DNA of 15,114 bases. Origin: CAZHGD01 sp964531735 (GTDB lineage: Bacteria > Armatimonadota > UBA10988). The translations under genes and the position numbers were made by a program. Location: assembly GCA_964531735.1 (NCBI GenBank), contig CAZHGD010000182.1, forward strand, positions 1 through 15,114, written 5' to 3'. Shown in pieces: positions 1 to 7,679 of the stretch. Every line of letters begins with the position of its first letter. Within the stretch, counting starts at the first letter, position 1. Below the pieces are notes generated by a model, which was given only the letters and a program-made list of their open reading frames with translations, was not told where the DNA came from and made no database searches.

Positions 1-1
1 C

Positions 2-454
2 AACCAGCCCAACCGGCCCACGCCGCGGCCGGACGAGCACGGCCGGCCGCCGCTGGCGCCGCCGCCGGTGGTCGACCACGGGCGGCCGCCGTACGTCGAC
101 CACGACCGCCGCATCGAGGTGCGCGTGCGCTCTCGCTTCGACAGCGGCACCCGCCTGGTGCCGGCGCTCGGCACCTTCGAGCAACTCGGCTGCCGCGTCT
201 ACTGGCTGGCCGAGCGCCAGACGGCGACGTTCCTGACCGGCGACCGCACCGTGATCGTCCGCGCCTGGGACCCCTGGGCGAGCGTGATCGACCGCGGCAG
301 CGAGTACCGTGTGCCGCTGGAGACGCGCCCGGTCATGGCCGGACCCGAACTGTTCGTGCCGTTCGAATCCGTCTGCCGGGCGCTCGGACTGTCCGTCACC
401 TGCTACGGCTCCACCTACCATGTCGGCCAGCGCCACGCGGTCATCTGCTGGTGA
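2..454 (+). CDS. Copper amine oxidase-like N-terminal (stalk) domain protein, 5' truncated
   Basis: The frame is open from the first bases of the window, so the start lies upstream; about 150 C-terminal residues are visible. The first ~35 visible residues are a proline/arginine-rich linker. The rest matches the two half-repeats of the copper amine oxidase-like N-terminal domain (Pfam Cu_amine_oxidN1): LVPALGTFEQLG followed by a Trp-containing strand, then LFVPFESVCRALGLSV. Despite the name, this domain is not catalytic; it is a common cell-surface or periplasmic module in Firmicutes and Armatimonadota. The missing N-terminus probably holds the signal peptide and perhaps another domain. It ends just before a strong terminator (487-522), so it is the last gene of its transcript. 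The domain call is firm; the role of the full protein is unknown. Confidence 0.7.
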   Translation, partial: NQPNRPTPRPDEHGRPPLAPPPVVDHGRPPYVDHDRRIEVRVRSRFDSGTRLVPALGTFEQLGCRVYWLAERQTATFLTGDRTVIVRAWDPWASVIDRGSEYRVPLETRPVMAGPELFVPFESVCRALGLSVTCYGSTYHVGQRHAVICW

Positions 455-486
455 CCGCGCTGGCCCACCAGCCAACCCATCCTGGT

Positions 487-522
487 CACGAGGACCGGCC
501 ACCCGGCCGGTCGTCGTGTTTT
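487..522 (+). terminator. Rho-independent terminator after the stalk-domain gene
   Basis: A 14-bp stem (487-500 with 505-518, one G-G mismatch) closes a 4-base loop ACCC and is followed directly by TTTT at 519-522. It starts 32 bases after the stop codon at 454. Stem, loop and T-run are all read directly from the sequence. Confidence 0.8.
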
Positions 523-539
523 GGTCGCGGACGCCCCAC

Positions 540-624
540 CAGGGCGGAGTCAAGGTCCCTGCGCCCTCCTCAGGGCTGGCCGGGCATGACTTGGCGCGGC
601 GACTACGACTTTGACCCCGCCCTG
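540..624. repeat. Imperfect inverted repeat (palindromic intergenic element)
   Basis: The arms at 540-557 and 607-624 are 18 bases each and match as reverse complements at 16 positions, with a 49-base spacer. The spacer holds a small hairpin (563-567 with 572-576). The element sits between the terminator and the thioesterase promoter. It could be a REP/MITE-like dispersed repeat or an mRNA structure. Only one copy is seen here, so repeat status in the genome is inference. Confidence 0.5.
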
Positions 625-665
625 GGCGCCCCGCCCCGCGGCGTAGCCGTGCGGCCCGTGCGCTG

Positions 666-690
666 CTACAATCGCTGTCCAGTCGAGGTG
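666..690 (+). promoter_or_regulatory. Probable -10 box and ribosome binding site of the thioesterase gene
   Basis: TACAAT at 666-671 resembles a sigma-70 -10 box. No good -35 element lies 16-18 bases upstream (643-648 reads GTAGCC). A purine-rich GAGGTG at 685-690 lies 4 bases before the GTG start at 695 and serves as the Shine-Dalgarno. Predicted transcription start is near 678, giving a short leader. Confidence 0.4.
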
Positions 691-694
691 CGCC

Positions 695-1129
695 GTGTCA
701 GACCTGGCCGCAGCCGTGTACCGCGAGAGCATCGTCGTCTCCGACGACGCCCTGGACATCTGGGGGCATGTCAACAACGTCGTTTGGGTGCAGTGGATGC
801 AGGATGTGGCCACGCGCCACTCCGACTCGGTCGGCGGCACGGCGGCGATGGCCGCGGCCGGCGGCATGTGGGTGGCGCGGTCGCATCAGGTGGAGTACCT
901 GAGCCCGGCCTTCGCCGGCGACACGATCGCCGTGGCCACCTGGGTGGCGGACTTCCGCCGCGTCCGCTCGCGCCGGCGCTACCGCTTCCGCCACGCCGAG
1001 ACCGGCAAGCTGCTGGTCACCGGCGAGACCGACTGGGTGTTCGTCGACCGCCAGACCGGCCGACCGCGCTCGGTGCCGCCCGAGGTGCAGGCGTGCTTCA
1101 CACTGCTGCCCGATGGCGTGGAGCCGTAG
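695..1129 (+). CDS. Acyl-CoA thioesterase, hotdog fold (4HBT family)
   Basis: A 144-residue protein, the usual size of a single-domain 4-hydroxybenzoyl-CoA-thioesterase-like enzyme. It likely hydrolyses an acyl-CoA or acyl-ACP thioester in the cytoplasm; the substrate cannot be read from the sequence. The signature D-I-W-G-H-V-N-N is at residues 21-28; Asp21 aligns with the catalytic Asp of the family. HQVEYLSPAFAGDTI (64-78) matches the conserved central strand and loop. Start is GTG, chosen for the GAGGTG Shine-Dalgarno 4 bases upstream; there is no signal peptide. The stop lies two bases from the stop of the convergent HD-domain gene, so the 3' ends nearly touch and no separate terminator is visible. 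Family call is firm. Confidence 0.87.
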   Translation: MSDLAAAVYRESIVVSDDALDIWGHVNNVVWVQWMQDVATRHSDSVGGTAAMAAAGGMWVARSHQVEYLSPAFAGDTIAVATWVADFRRVRSRRRYRFRHAETGKLLVTGETDWVFVDRQTGRPRSVPPEVQACFTLLPDGVEP

Positions 1130-1131
1130 CG

Positions 1132-2016
1132 CTACACCAGCCAGGCCTGGATCAGTTCGCGCCGCCAACCCGTGCCTTCGGCCTCAGCCGGCAGCTTGTC
1201 GAACATCGCCGGACCGACCGCCGACCGGTAGAAGGCACTCCGGTTGTCGATCCCGCCTTGTTCGTCCGGATCGAACAGCATCGCGTACTGAGCGCCCTCG
1301 CGGCGGTGGTTGCGAACGTTGTCCTCGATCTGTTTGGGCGGGTCCCACGCCTTGCCCTCGCCCAGGTTGCGGATGAGGTCGCACACCACGCCCGGCACGG
1401 TCAGCATCCATAGCCGGTCGGCCTCGCGCAGGTAGGCCGACATGGGATACAGACTGGTGAGCGCGTTGCCTTGCGGCACGAACAGCAACTCACGCCGCTC
1501 GGCGTCGGTGTCGGCGAACTCGGCCAGAGTCGGGTTGTCGTGGTTCTCCACCAAGACCACCACCTGGTCGACGTCGATGGCCAGGTTCAGGTCGCTGGCG
1601 ATGGCCGGCACGAGCCACCGCACGAGCAGACCGCCATTGATCATGTGCCGCCGGCGCTGCGCGATGGCCGCCAGCCTGAGCGCGGGGTGGTCGCGGACCT
1701 CCTGCTTCCGCAGCTTCCGCTCGCCGGCCGGCTCGAAAGCGTTGCCGGCGTCGTGGAAGATCGCCGCCACGATGCCGATCCTCAGGTTTGCTTGACTGAC
1801 CTCCTCGCCGAGCAGGATCTGCACCATCAGGTCCAGTACGTGCGCGGTGTGGTGGACCGGGTTCAGGTGCCGGCCGCGCTGGAGCGCCGGCAGCGCCGCA
1901 GCCCAGGCGCGCTGTACCAAGACGACCTCGGTGTCCTTCAGTTGCTGCTGAGCCTGCGCCACCACACGCTCGGCTTCAGCCTCCTCAGACGAGGCCACCG
2001 CATCCTGTGTCACCAT
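1132..2016 (-). CDS. HD-domain metal-dependent phosphohydrolase
   Basis: A 294-residue cytoplasmic protein read from ATG at 2016, preceded by a weak GGTGGGA-type Shine-Dalgarno. The frame stays open upstream to 2340, but that stretch is Arg/Ser-rich, non-homologous-looking, and overlaps the divergent SGNH gene, so I rejected it. HD superfamily motifs: His56/His59 in NPVHHTAHVLDLM, His88-Asp89 in AAIFHDAGN, His159 in VENHDNP, and a candidate final Asp200 in READRLWML. These would bind metal(s) for phosphate ester hydrolysis; nucleotide, second messenger or other substrates are all possible. The N-terminal ~35 residues look like an amphipathic helix or coiled coil rich in Glu, Ala and Gln. Tail-to-tail with the thioesterase, divergent from the SGNH gene. 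Confidence 0.75.
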   Translation of the reverse strand: MVTQDAVASSEEAEAERVVAQAQQQLKDTEVVLVQRAWAAALPALQRGRHLNPVHHTAHVLDLMVQILLGEEVSQANLRIGIVAAIFHDAGNAFEPAGERKLRKQEVRDHPALRLAAIAQRRRHMINGGLLVRWLVPAIASDLNLAIDVDQVVVLVENHDNPTLAEFADTDAERRELLFVPQGNALTSLYPMSAYLREADRLWMLTVPGVVCDLIRNLGEGKAWDPPKQIEDNVRNHRREGAQYAMLFDPDEQGGIDNRSAFYRSAVGPAMFDKLPAEAEGTGWRRELIQAWLV

Positions 2017-2143
2017 ACGCTGTTTCCCACCCGACAGCAGACGCCTACCACCCACGCGCCGGCGCGTCAAGGCCGCCCTGGGCAGTCCGGCGGGAGGTGA
2101 TCGCCGCGCGATGGCGTAGTGCCCCGTTTGGAGGCGGTGATCG

Positions 2144-3352
2144 ATGGGCCTGACCGATATGCTCTGCTGCGCGGCGTTGCTGTTGCCGACCGTGGCGTTG
2201 GCGGCGGCGGACGCGGCGACGCTGCCGGCGGTGCCCGGCCTCGACGAGGACCGGCGGCTGCGCCGTGGCCTGGACAACTGCCGGCTACGCTTCGAGCGGG
2301 ACGGTGTCGGCCAGGTGACCTTCTTCGGCGGCTCCATCACCGAGGGCGGCGCCTGGCGCCAGCACGTCTGCGATGAACTGACGCGGCGCTACCCCAAGAC
2401 CCGCTTCACCTTCGTCAATGCCGGCATCTCGTCGGTGGATTCGTCGGGCCACGCATTCCGCTTCCAGCGCGATGTGATCGGTCACGGCGTGCCCGACCTG
2501 CTGTTCGTCGAGGCGGCGGTCAACGACCTGCACAACGGCCGCACGCCCGAGGAGCAGCGCCTGGCCATGGAAGGCATCATCCGCCAGGCGCGGCGGGCCA
2601 ACCCGCTGATGGACGTGGTCTTCGTCCACTTCGCCGACCAGCCGCACCTGGCCGACTACGCCGCTGGCCGCACGCCGGTGATCATCGGCAACCACGAACT
2701 GGTCGCCGAACACTACGGCGTGCCTTCGGTCAACCTGGCCCACGAGGTGCAGCGCCGCATCGCCGCCGGCCAGATGAGCTGGGCGGCCGACATCCAGGAT
2801 GTGCATCCCTCGCCCTGGGGCCATCAGCTCTATGCCCAGGCAGTCCGCCGCCTGTTCGACGCGGCCTGGGCCCAGTCGCCCGTTGGCCCGACGGCGCGCC
2901 CGTGCCCGCCGCCGCTCCACGCGCAGTGCTACGACGGCGGCCGGCTGGTGCCCCTCACCGCGGCGACCGACCTCCACGACTTCGCCATCGTGCCGCACTG
3001 GACGCCGACCGACGGGGCCGGCACGCGCGGGCAGTTCGTCAACGTCCCAGCGCTGGTGGGCACACAGCCGGGCGCGAGCTTCAGCCTCGCTTTCGGGGGC
3101 CGCGCGGTCGGCCTGTTCCTCACCGCCGGCCCCGACGCGGGCCTCATCGAGTTCCGCCTCGACGGCGGCGACTGGCAGCGCCGCGACACCTTCACGCCGT
3201 GGAGCGGCGGCCTGCACCTGCCATGGGTCCTGGTGCTGCGCAACGATCTGCCCGCCGGTGCGCATAGGCTGGAGCTGCGGCTGACCGCCGAGCACAACCC
3301 GAAGTCGAAGGGGACGGCATTGCGCATACAGCAGTTGCTGGTCAACGGGTAG
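2144..3352 (+). CDS. Secreted SGNH/GDSL-family hydrolase with C-terminal beta-rich domain
   Basis: A 402-residue protein starting at ATG 2144, with GGAGG at 2130-2134 (9 bases upstream). A signal peptide is clear: hydrophobic residues 6-20 ending ALA before AADAAT. SGNH blocks: block I FFGGSITEGG with nucleophile Ser64 (GGS in place of GDS), block II NAGIS (Asn92), block III VEAAVND (Asn127), and block V DVHPSPWGH with Asp219 and His221. The remaining ~150 residues (250-402) look like a beta-sandwich, possibly carbohydrate binding. Predicted role: an exported esterase removing acyl groups from a polysaccharide; the substrate is inferred only from neighbouring glycoside hydrolases. Its stop is 11 bases from the convergent GH16 stop, with no hairpin between. 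Confidence 0.82.
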   Translation: MGLTDMLCCAALLLPTVALAAADAATLPAVPGLDEDRRLRRGLDNCRLRFERDGVGQVTFFGGSITEGGAWRQHVCDELTRRYPKTRFTFVNAGISSVDSSGHAFRFQRDVIGHGVPDLLFVEAAVNDLHNGRTPEEQRLAMEGIIRQARRANPLMDVVFVHFADQPHLADYAAGRTPVIIGNHELVAEHYGVPSVNLAHEVQRRIAAGQMSWAADIQDVHPSPWGHQLYAQAVRRLFDAAWAQSPVGPTARPCPPPLHAQCYDGGRLVPLTAATDLHDFAIVPHWTPTDGAGTRGQFVNVPALVGTQPGASFSLAFGGRAVGLFLTAGPDAGLIEFRLDGGDWQRRDTFTPWSGGLHLPWVLVLRNDLPAGAHRLELRLTAEHNPKSKGTALRIQQLLVNG

Positions 3353-3363
3353 GCCGCCCCACC

Positions 3364-4131
3364 CTACCGCGCTTCGTAGAAGCGGACCCAGTCGTACTCC
3401 GCCACGGCCGGCAGCCGCGTGTCGTCGACGCGGTCGGTGTGACCCAGCGGCGAGGCGATGGTGGTCAGCCAGAGGTTCATGTCGCCCTTGGGCAGATCCT
3501 TCACGTCGGTCTGGGCGACCAACTCGCCGTCGAAGTAGAACGAGCAGGTCGACGGCGTATACTCACAGCCCCAGACGTGGAAGTCGGCGGACAGGTCGGG
3601 CGTTTGGACGGCCTTGTTGCCGAAGGTCTGGTGCGGCTTGGGCTCGTGGCGGTGGATGTTGACGGCATAGACCTGCAGGTGGCTGGAGTCGTTCTCACAG
3701 AAGTCGAGTTCGATGCGTGGCCCGCTGAACTTGGGCGTGCCGGGGATATCGACCGGCGCGGTCCAGAACGACGTGTGCCAGCCCTTGCCCGGCGGGACCT
3801 TGAAGCGCGCTTCGTAGTAGCCGAAGCGGAACCGACGCCGGCTGTACACGCCGCCGGCGGTGTAGCTCAACTCGCCCGCCGGCTCCTTGCGGCAGGCCAA
3901 CTTCAGCCGGCCGTCGGCCACGCTGACGTTCTCGGGCTGCTGCAGACTCCAGTAGCGCGGCCCGGTGCGATAGCACCAGAGCTGCTGGTCGAGCCGGTCG
4001 CCGTCGAACTCGTCGTGCCAGACGAGCCGATAGGCACCCGGCCGCCCGTGCGCGTCCAGCGGTCGCATCTCGGCCGGCGGGTCGGCCCGGACCAACAGGG
4101 CCGGGAGCAGCACCAGCAGGTAGCGCTTCAT
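3364..4131 (-). CDS. Secreted glycoside hydrolase family 16 enzyme
   Basis: A 255-residue protein from ATG at 4131 (MKRYLLVLLPALLVRA), a short typical signal peptide. The frame is open further upstream to 4476 but lacks protein-like composition and would overlap the divergent LVIVD gene. GH16 catalytic motif ExDxxE: IELDFCEND, with Glu141 (nucleophile), Asp143 and Glu146 (acid/base). Other family features are LVWHDEFDG near residues 36-44, GYYEARFKVPPGKGWHTSFW around 104-123, and a terminal EYDWVRFYEAR strand. GH16 enzymes are retaining endo-beta-glucanases or galactanases (laminarinase, lichenase, agarase, carrageenase); the substrate cannot be set here. It is convergent with the SGNH gene and divergent from the LVIVD gene. 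A TATACT box only 7 bases from the ATG suggests a leaderless mRNA. Confidence 0.88.
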   Translation of the reverse strand: MKRYLLVLLPALLVRADPPAEMRPLDAHGRPGAYRLVWHDEFDGDRLDQQLWCYRTGPRYWSLQQPENVSVADGRLKLACRKEPAGELSYTAGGVYSRRRFRFGYYEARFKVPPGKGWHTSFWTAPVDIPGTPKFSGPRIELDFCENDSSHLQVYAVNIHRHEPKPHQTFGNKAVQTPDLSADFHVWGCEYTPSTCSFYFDGELVAQTDVKDLPKGDMNLWLTTIASPLGHTDRVDDTRLPAVAEYDWVRFYEAR

Positions 4132-4138
4132 GCCGCTG

Positions 4139-4144
4139 AGTATA
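4139..4144 (-). promoter_or_regulatory. Candidate -10 box for GH16, implying a leaderless transcript
   Basis: On the minus strand the sequence reads TATACT, ending 7 bases before the GH16 ATG at 4131. Transcription would then start at or one base before the ATG. No Shine-Dalgarno is visible between. No convincing -35 element is seen, so this rests on one hexamer. Confidence 0.3.
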
Positions 4145-4366
4145 GCGCAACGCCGGACCGAGGTGGCGGCCGCGGCGAAGCCTCGATCTCGCGCAGGAAG
4201 TGTGGCCGCGGCGGGCAACCTGTCGGGTGAGCGGTACTGCAGCGCCGCGCGCCTCGTGTCGTGTCTGGACCGCGCAGGCGTGGCTGGTGCACTGAACGCG
4301 TCGTGGCGTGGTACCGTCAGCGGCGCGGAAGCTCCGCGCGCCTGCTCGTCGCAAAGGAAACGCAAG

Positions 4367-6400
4367 GTGAACGGGATTACCCTAATGTCTGTCCTATCGG
4401 CCGGTCTGGCCGCGACCGCGCCCGATCCGGCGAAGTATGGCCCGGCGCTCGCGTCGGAGCTGGTGGCCGGCTCCAACGGCTGCTGTGCGGTGGAGGTCGC
4501 CGGCGACTACCTCTATGCCGCCGGCGGTGACTCCCTGGTGGTGTACGAGATCAAGACCGATCCGGCCAAGCCGCAGCGGGTCGCCGAGCTGAAGGGCATC
4601 AAGGGCGGCCGGCAGATCGCCATCTACAAGGACACGGCCTACCTCACCGCGCGCAACCACGGGCTGTGGATCGTCGATATCGCGAATCCGCGCGCGCCGA
4701 AGCTGATCCGCCGGTACGACACGCTGGAACTGGCCACCGGCATCGCGGCCTCCGAGAACGTGGTCTTCATTGCGCACCGCGTCTACGGCGTCCAACTGCT
4801 GGACGTGACCGATCCGCGGTCGCCCAAGCACCTCTCGCAGGTCCGCACGGCCGAAGCGCAGTCGGTGGTCTACCGCGACGGCCTGCTCTATATCGGCGAC
4901 TGGGGCGTGGGCAAGCTGACCATCGCCGACGTCCGCGACCTGCACCACCCAAAGGTGGTGGGCCAAGGCACGCTGGACGGCTTCGGCGACGGTGTCTTCC
5001 TGAAGGACAACCTCTGCTTCTGCTCCACCGGGCACGACGCCAAGTCGGGACCGGCCGAGGCCCGTCCCGGCAACGGCCGCGGCGTGGAGGCCTTCGACAT
5101 CACGGATAGCGCGCACCCAAAGCGGCTCGGCGGGTTCAAGTTCCCGCGGTTCCTGCCCCGCGACAACGACTACTGGACCTCGCGCGCGTGCGGCCACACG
5201 CTGTTCTGCGTCGACAGTCACAACGGCTTCTACGTGGTCGACGTGTCGGATCCGGCGAACCTGAAGGGGCTCGGCCATCTGCAGTTGCCGCCCCCCGTCT
5301 ACACGTGGAAGGTCCCCGACGACCGCAAGCTGAGCCACGACTGCTGCGCCAGCCTGGCGACCGGCGACGGCCTGGTCTACCTGGCGGGCTTGACCACCGG
5401 CCTCTACGTGGTGCGCGCCGCGGCCGCCACCAAGCAGCCGCGGCCGGAACTGCGGTTCACGCTGCCCGCCGAGGCAAGCGCACCGGTCGACCGGCGTCTG
5501 CGGCGCTACGATCTCGGCGCCCAGGTGCGGCGCGTCGCGGTGAAGGGCGACTTCGCCTACGTCGCGGCCTCACATGCCGGGCTGAAGCTCTTCAGCATCG
5601 GCACCGACGGGCTCAAAGAACTGCGGACCTGGTCGCGCGAGTGCGTGTACGACGTCAGCGTGCAGGGCGACATGCTCTATGTGGCCGAGAACAACCAGGA
5701 CCTGGTGGCGTATCGGATCGGTGCGGACGGCGACCTGACCGAGCTTGCGCGCGCCCAGTTGGATGGCAAGCAGACCGTCCAGATCGTCCATCCGTTCCTG
5801 AACGGCAAGTACCTGGCGGTCAGTTGCGGCACCGGCTGGTTCTGCATCCTTGACGCGACGGACCTCAAGCGGCTGAAGCAGGTCTACGGCGGCGGCGCCG
5901 GCGGCATTCTCTACGGCGACATGTTCCCGTTGCGCGACCGTGGCGGCCTCTTCCCGGTCAACTGGCATTCGCGCGGGATCGCCTGGTACGACCTGACCGG
6001 CGCAACGCCCGTCCTGGCGAGCAAGGAGAACCCGCCCCAGGGCAGCCAGCTCGACGGGGTCGATCTGCTGGACAACGGCCTATTCGTGTTCCCCGTGCGC
6101 GGGTCGCGGCTCGCGCTGATCGACCCGAAGGCGCCGGGCGAGCCGAAGACGGTCCAGGTCAAAGGCTTGGTACCGGGCCTGCCAGTGGCCGGGATTCCCA
6201 CGGTCAACGGCAACCTGGTTGCCTTCGCCTCGCGCCGCGACGGCAAGGTGGTGACGGTGGACATGACCGACCCGGAGCACCCGGTGTTGGTCGCCGACCG
6301 CTGCTATGACCTGTCGCAAGGCAACTGCGACCGGATCGCCTTCCACCACGGGAAGATGATCATTCCGGCGGGGCACTATGGGCTGGTAGTGGAGCGGTGA
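4367..6400 (+). CDS. LVIVD-repeat beta-propeller protein, secreted
   Basis: A 677-residue protein. Start is GTG 4367, chosen because AAGGA at 4354-4358 lies 8 bases upstream and the resulting N-terminus (MNGITLMSVLSAGLAATA) looks like a short signal peptide; ATG 4385 is the alternative. About a dozen LVIVD-type repeats follow, e.g. GLWIVDIANPRAPKL, GVQLLDVTDPRSPKHL, GVEAFDITDSAHPKRL, GFYVVDVSDPANLKGL and the last KVVTVDMTDPEHPVLV. The repeats probably form two beta-propellers. Such proteins are cell-surface or secreted and usually serve in binding rather than catalysis; the ligand is unknown. No catalytic motif is seen. A 7-bp-stem hairpin (4323-4329 with 4333-4339) precedes the ribosome site. 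The last 60 codons are duplicated downstream of the next gene (7398-7577). Confidence 0.8.
   Translation: MNGITLMSVLSAGLAATAPDPAKYGPALASELVAGSNGCCAVEVAGDYLYAAGGDSLVVYEIKTDPAKPQRVAELKGIKGGRQIAIYKDTAYLTARNHGLWIVDIANPRAPKLIRRYDTLELATGIAASENVVFIAHRVYGVQLLDVTDPRSPKHLSQVRTAEAQSVVYRDGLLYIGDWGVGKLTIADVRDLHHPKVVGQGTLDGFGDGVFLKDNLCFCSTGHDAKSGPAEARPGNGRGVEAFDITDSAHPKRLGGFKFPRFLPRDNDYWTSRACGHTLFCVDSHNGFYVVDVSDPANLKGLGHLQLPPPVYTWKVPDDRKLSHDCCASLATGDGLVYLAGLTTGLYVVRAAAATKQPRPELRFTLPAEASAPVDRRLRRYDLGAQVRRVAVKGDFAYVAASHAGLKLFSIGTDGLKELRTWSRECVYDVSVQGDMLYVAENNQDLVAYRIGADGDLTELARAQLDGKQTVQIVHPFLNGKYLAVSCGTGWFCILDATDLKRLKQVYGGGAGGILYGDMFPLRDRGGLFPVNWHSRGIAWYDLTGATPVLASKENPPQGSQLDGVDLLDNGLFVFPVRGSRLALIDPKAPGEPKTVQVKGLVPGLPVAGIPTVNGNLVAFASRRDGKVVTVDMTDPEHPVLVADRCYDLSQGNCDRIAFHHGKMIIPAGHYGLVVER
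6221..6400 (+). repeat. Direct repeat copy 1 (3' end of LVIVD gene)
   Basis: This 180-base tail of the LVIVD gene recurs at 7398-7577 without gaps. The encoded peptides share 48 of 59 residues by hand count. The two copies bracket the second GH16 gene. Confidence 0.85.
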
Positions 6401-6506
6401 GAGGGTGTTCAGTGGCGCGAGCCGCAAGCCGTGCTGAGCACTGGCGCCACAGCACCGGCACGACGGGTACCGGCGCAGCGGTGCCGACGAAGGGCATGAG
6501 TAGACC

Positions 6507-7367
6507 ATGACACCATTCCACGTGGATGGACACGCCGACAGCCTCCTCCCCGAGGAGAAGCGGTGGGCGCTCGTCTGGCACGACGAGTTCGACGGGACCG
6601 AGCTGGACGCTGGCAAATGGAACTTCCGGCTCAACTACTGGGGCCATCGGTCGCCGACGTTCACGACCAAGGGCGTGGAGCTGGACAACGCCAGCCACCT
6701 GCGCCTGCACCTGCTCGAGCAGGACGGCGACTACTTCTCGCCGCACCTGCAGACCGGCTCCAACACCTTCGACATCCCCAGGGACAGCGCCGGCTTCTGG
6801 CCCTTCGGCCAGTACCAGCCGGCGAAGTTCATGCATCGGTTCGGCTTCTACGAGATTCGCTGCCGCCTTCCGAAGAACCCGGGCTGGCACGCCGCCTTCT
6901 GGCTCCAGGCGCCGGGGATCGGCTCGCACCCGAACCCCAAGTACGGCGGCGTCGAGTGCGATGTCATGGAGAACTACAAGCAGCACACCGAAGGCCTGAT
7001 CGGCTGCGGCAACGGCTGGGGCGGCTATGGCAAGGACTGCCAGTGGTACGGGCACTTCTGGTTCCCCTACCAGGAGACGCCGGACGGCTGGCATCACTAC
7101 AGCGTCGACTGGGCGCCTGACGGCTACACCTTCTACGCCGACGGCCAGAAGATCGGCGTCCAGGAGGCACCGGTCTCCGAAGTGGAGCAGTTCGTGCTCG
7201 TCTCCACCGAGTGCCACGGCTACCACCGCTACTTCGGCAATCGCGGCGGCCTCGAGCAGCTCCAGGGCGCGGGGCCGCGGCCCCAGCCGGTCGAGGAACT
7301 CCGGTCGGCCGTGCTCCCGGACTACTTCGAAGTGGACTTCGTGAGGGTCTTCGACGCGGTGGAGTAG
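6507..7367 (+). CDS. Glycoside hydrolase family 16 enzyme lacking a signal peptide
   Basis: A 286-residue protein, almost all GH16 domain. The catalytic ExDxxE reads VECDVMENY: Glu150, Asp152, Glu155. Family context includes LVWHDEFDGTELD (22-34), MHRFGFYEIRCRLPKNPGWH (109-128) and a terminal FEVDFVRVFD strand. It differs clearly from the GH16 at 3364-4131, so the two are not recent duplicates. An in-frame TAG sits at 6501-6503, two codons before the ATG, so the start cannot be moved upstream. The N-terminus (MTPFHVDGHADSLLPEEKR) is polar with no secretion signal, odd for a polysaccharide endo-hydrolase. The ribosome site is weak (GAAGGG at 6489-6494, 12 bases away). Perhaps an original signal-coding 5' end was lost in the rearrangement that left LVIVD sequence on both sides. 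Confidence 0.85.
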   Translation: MTPFHVDGHADSLLPEEKRWALVWHDEFDGTELDAGKWNFRLNYWGHRSPTFTTKGVELDNASHLRLHLLEQDGDYFSPHLQTGSNTFDIPRDSAGFWPFGQYQPAKFMHRFGFYEIRCRLPKNPGWHAAFWLQAPGIGSHPNPKYGGVECDVMENYKQHTEGLIGCGNGWGGYGKDCQWYGHFWFPYQETPDGWHHYSVDWAPDGYTFYADGQKIGVQEAPVSEVEQFVLVSTECHGYHRYFGNRGGLEQLQGAGPRPQPVEELRSAVLPDYFEVDFVRVFDAVE

Positions 7368-7394
7368 AGCGACGGGGCGGCGGCGCTGTTCGCC

Positions 7395-7616
7395 GTGGCC
7401 TTCGCCTCGCGCCGCGATGGCAAGGTGGTGACGGTGGACATGACGGACCCGGAGCACCCGGTGGTGGTCAACGCCCGCTGTTATGACCGGCCGCAGGGCA
7501 ATCGCGGCCGGATCGCCTTCCACCGCGGGAAGATGGTCATTCCGGCGGGGCACAACGGGCCAGTTGTGGAGCGGTTAGGGGCCCGTACCGGTCCGCCACC
7601 AACCGACGCCCGATGA
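7395..7616 (+). pseudogene. Truncated duplicate of the LVIVD gene 3' end
   Basis: Bases 7398-7577 align without gaps to the last 180 bases of the LVIVD gene (6221-6400). The peptide AFASRRDGKVVTVDMTDPEH is identical in both copies, after which 11 substitutions accumulate. The original stop TGA is TTA here, so the frame reads through to 7616. No ribosome site or start is evident (only a GTG at 7395) and a single propeller blade could not fold alone, so this is a remnant. It lies 27 bases after the GH16 stop and 63 bases before the sialidase start. Confidence 0.85.
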
Positions 7617-7679
7617 CGATCACCGACTCTCGCCGCCACCGCTGGACCAACGATGGGCAAGCACGACAGGAAGAACCCG

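Noticed and set aside
451..1413. 320-codon plus-strand frame
   Set aside because: Arg/Gly/Pro-rich composition with no domain; overlaps the convincing thioesterase and HD-domain genes in other frames.
2017..2340. N-terminal extension of the HD-domain gene
   Set aside because: Ser/Arg-rich, overlaps the SGNH gene start with its good Shine-Dalgarno; ATG 2016 gives a family-like protein.
4130..4366. N-terminal extension of the LVIVD gene from ATG 4130
   Set aside because: It would bury the signal-peptide-like segment and overlaps the GH16 start; GTG 4367 has a good ribosome site.
4132..4476. N-terminal extension of the GH16 gene
   Set aside because: The signal peptide starts at ATG 4131; the extension is low-complexity and overlaps the LVIVD gene.
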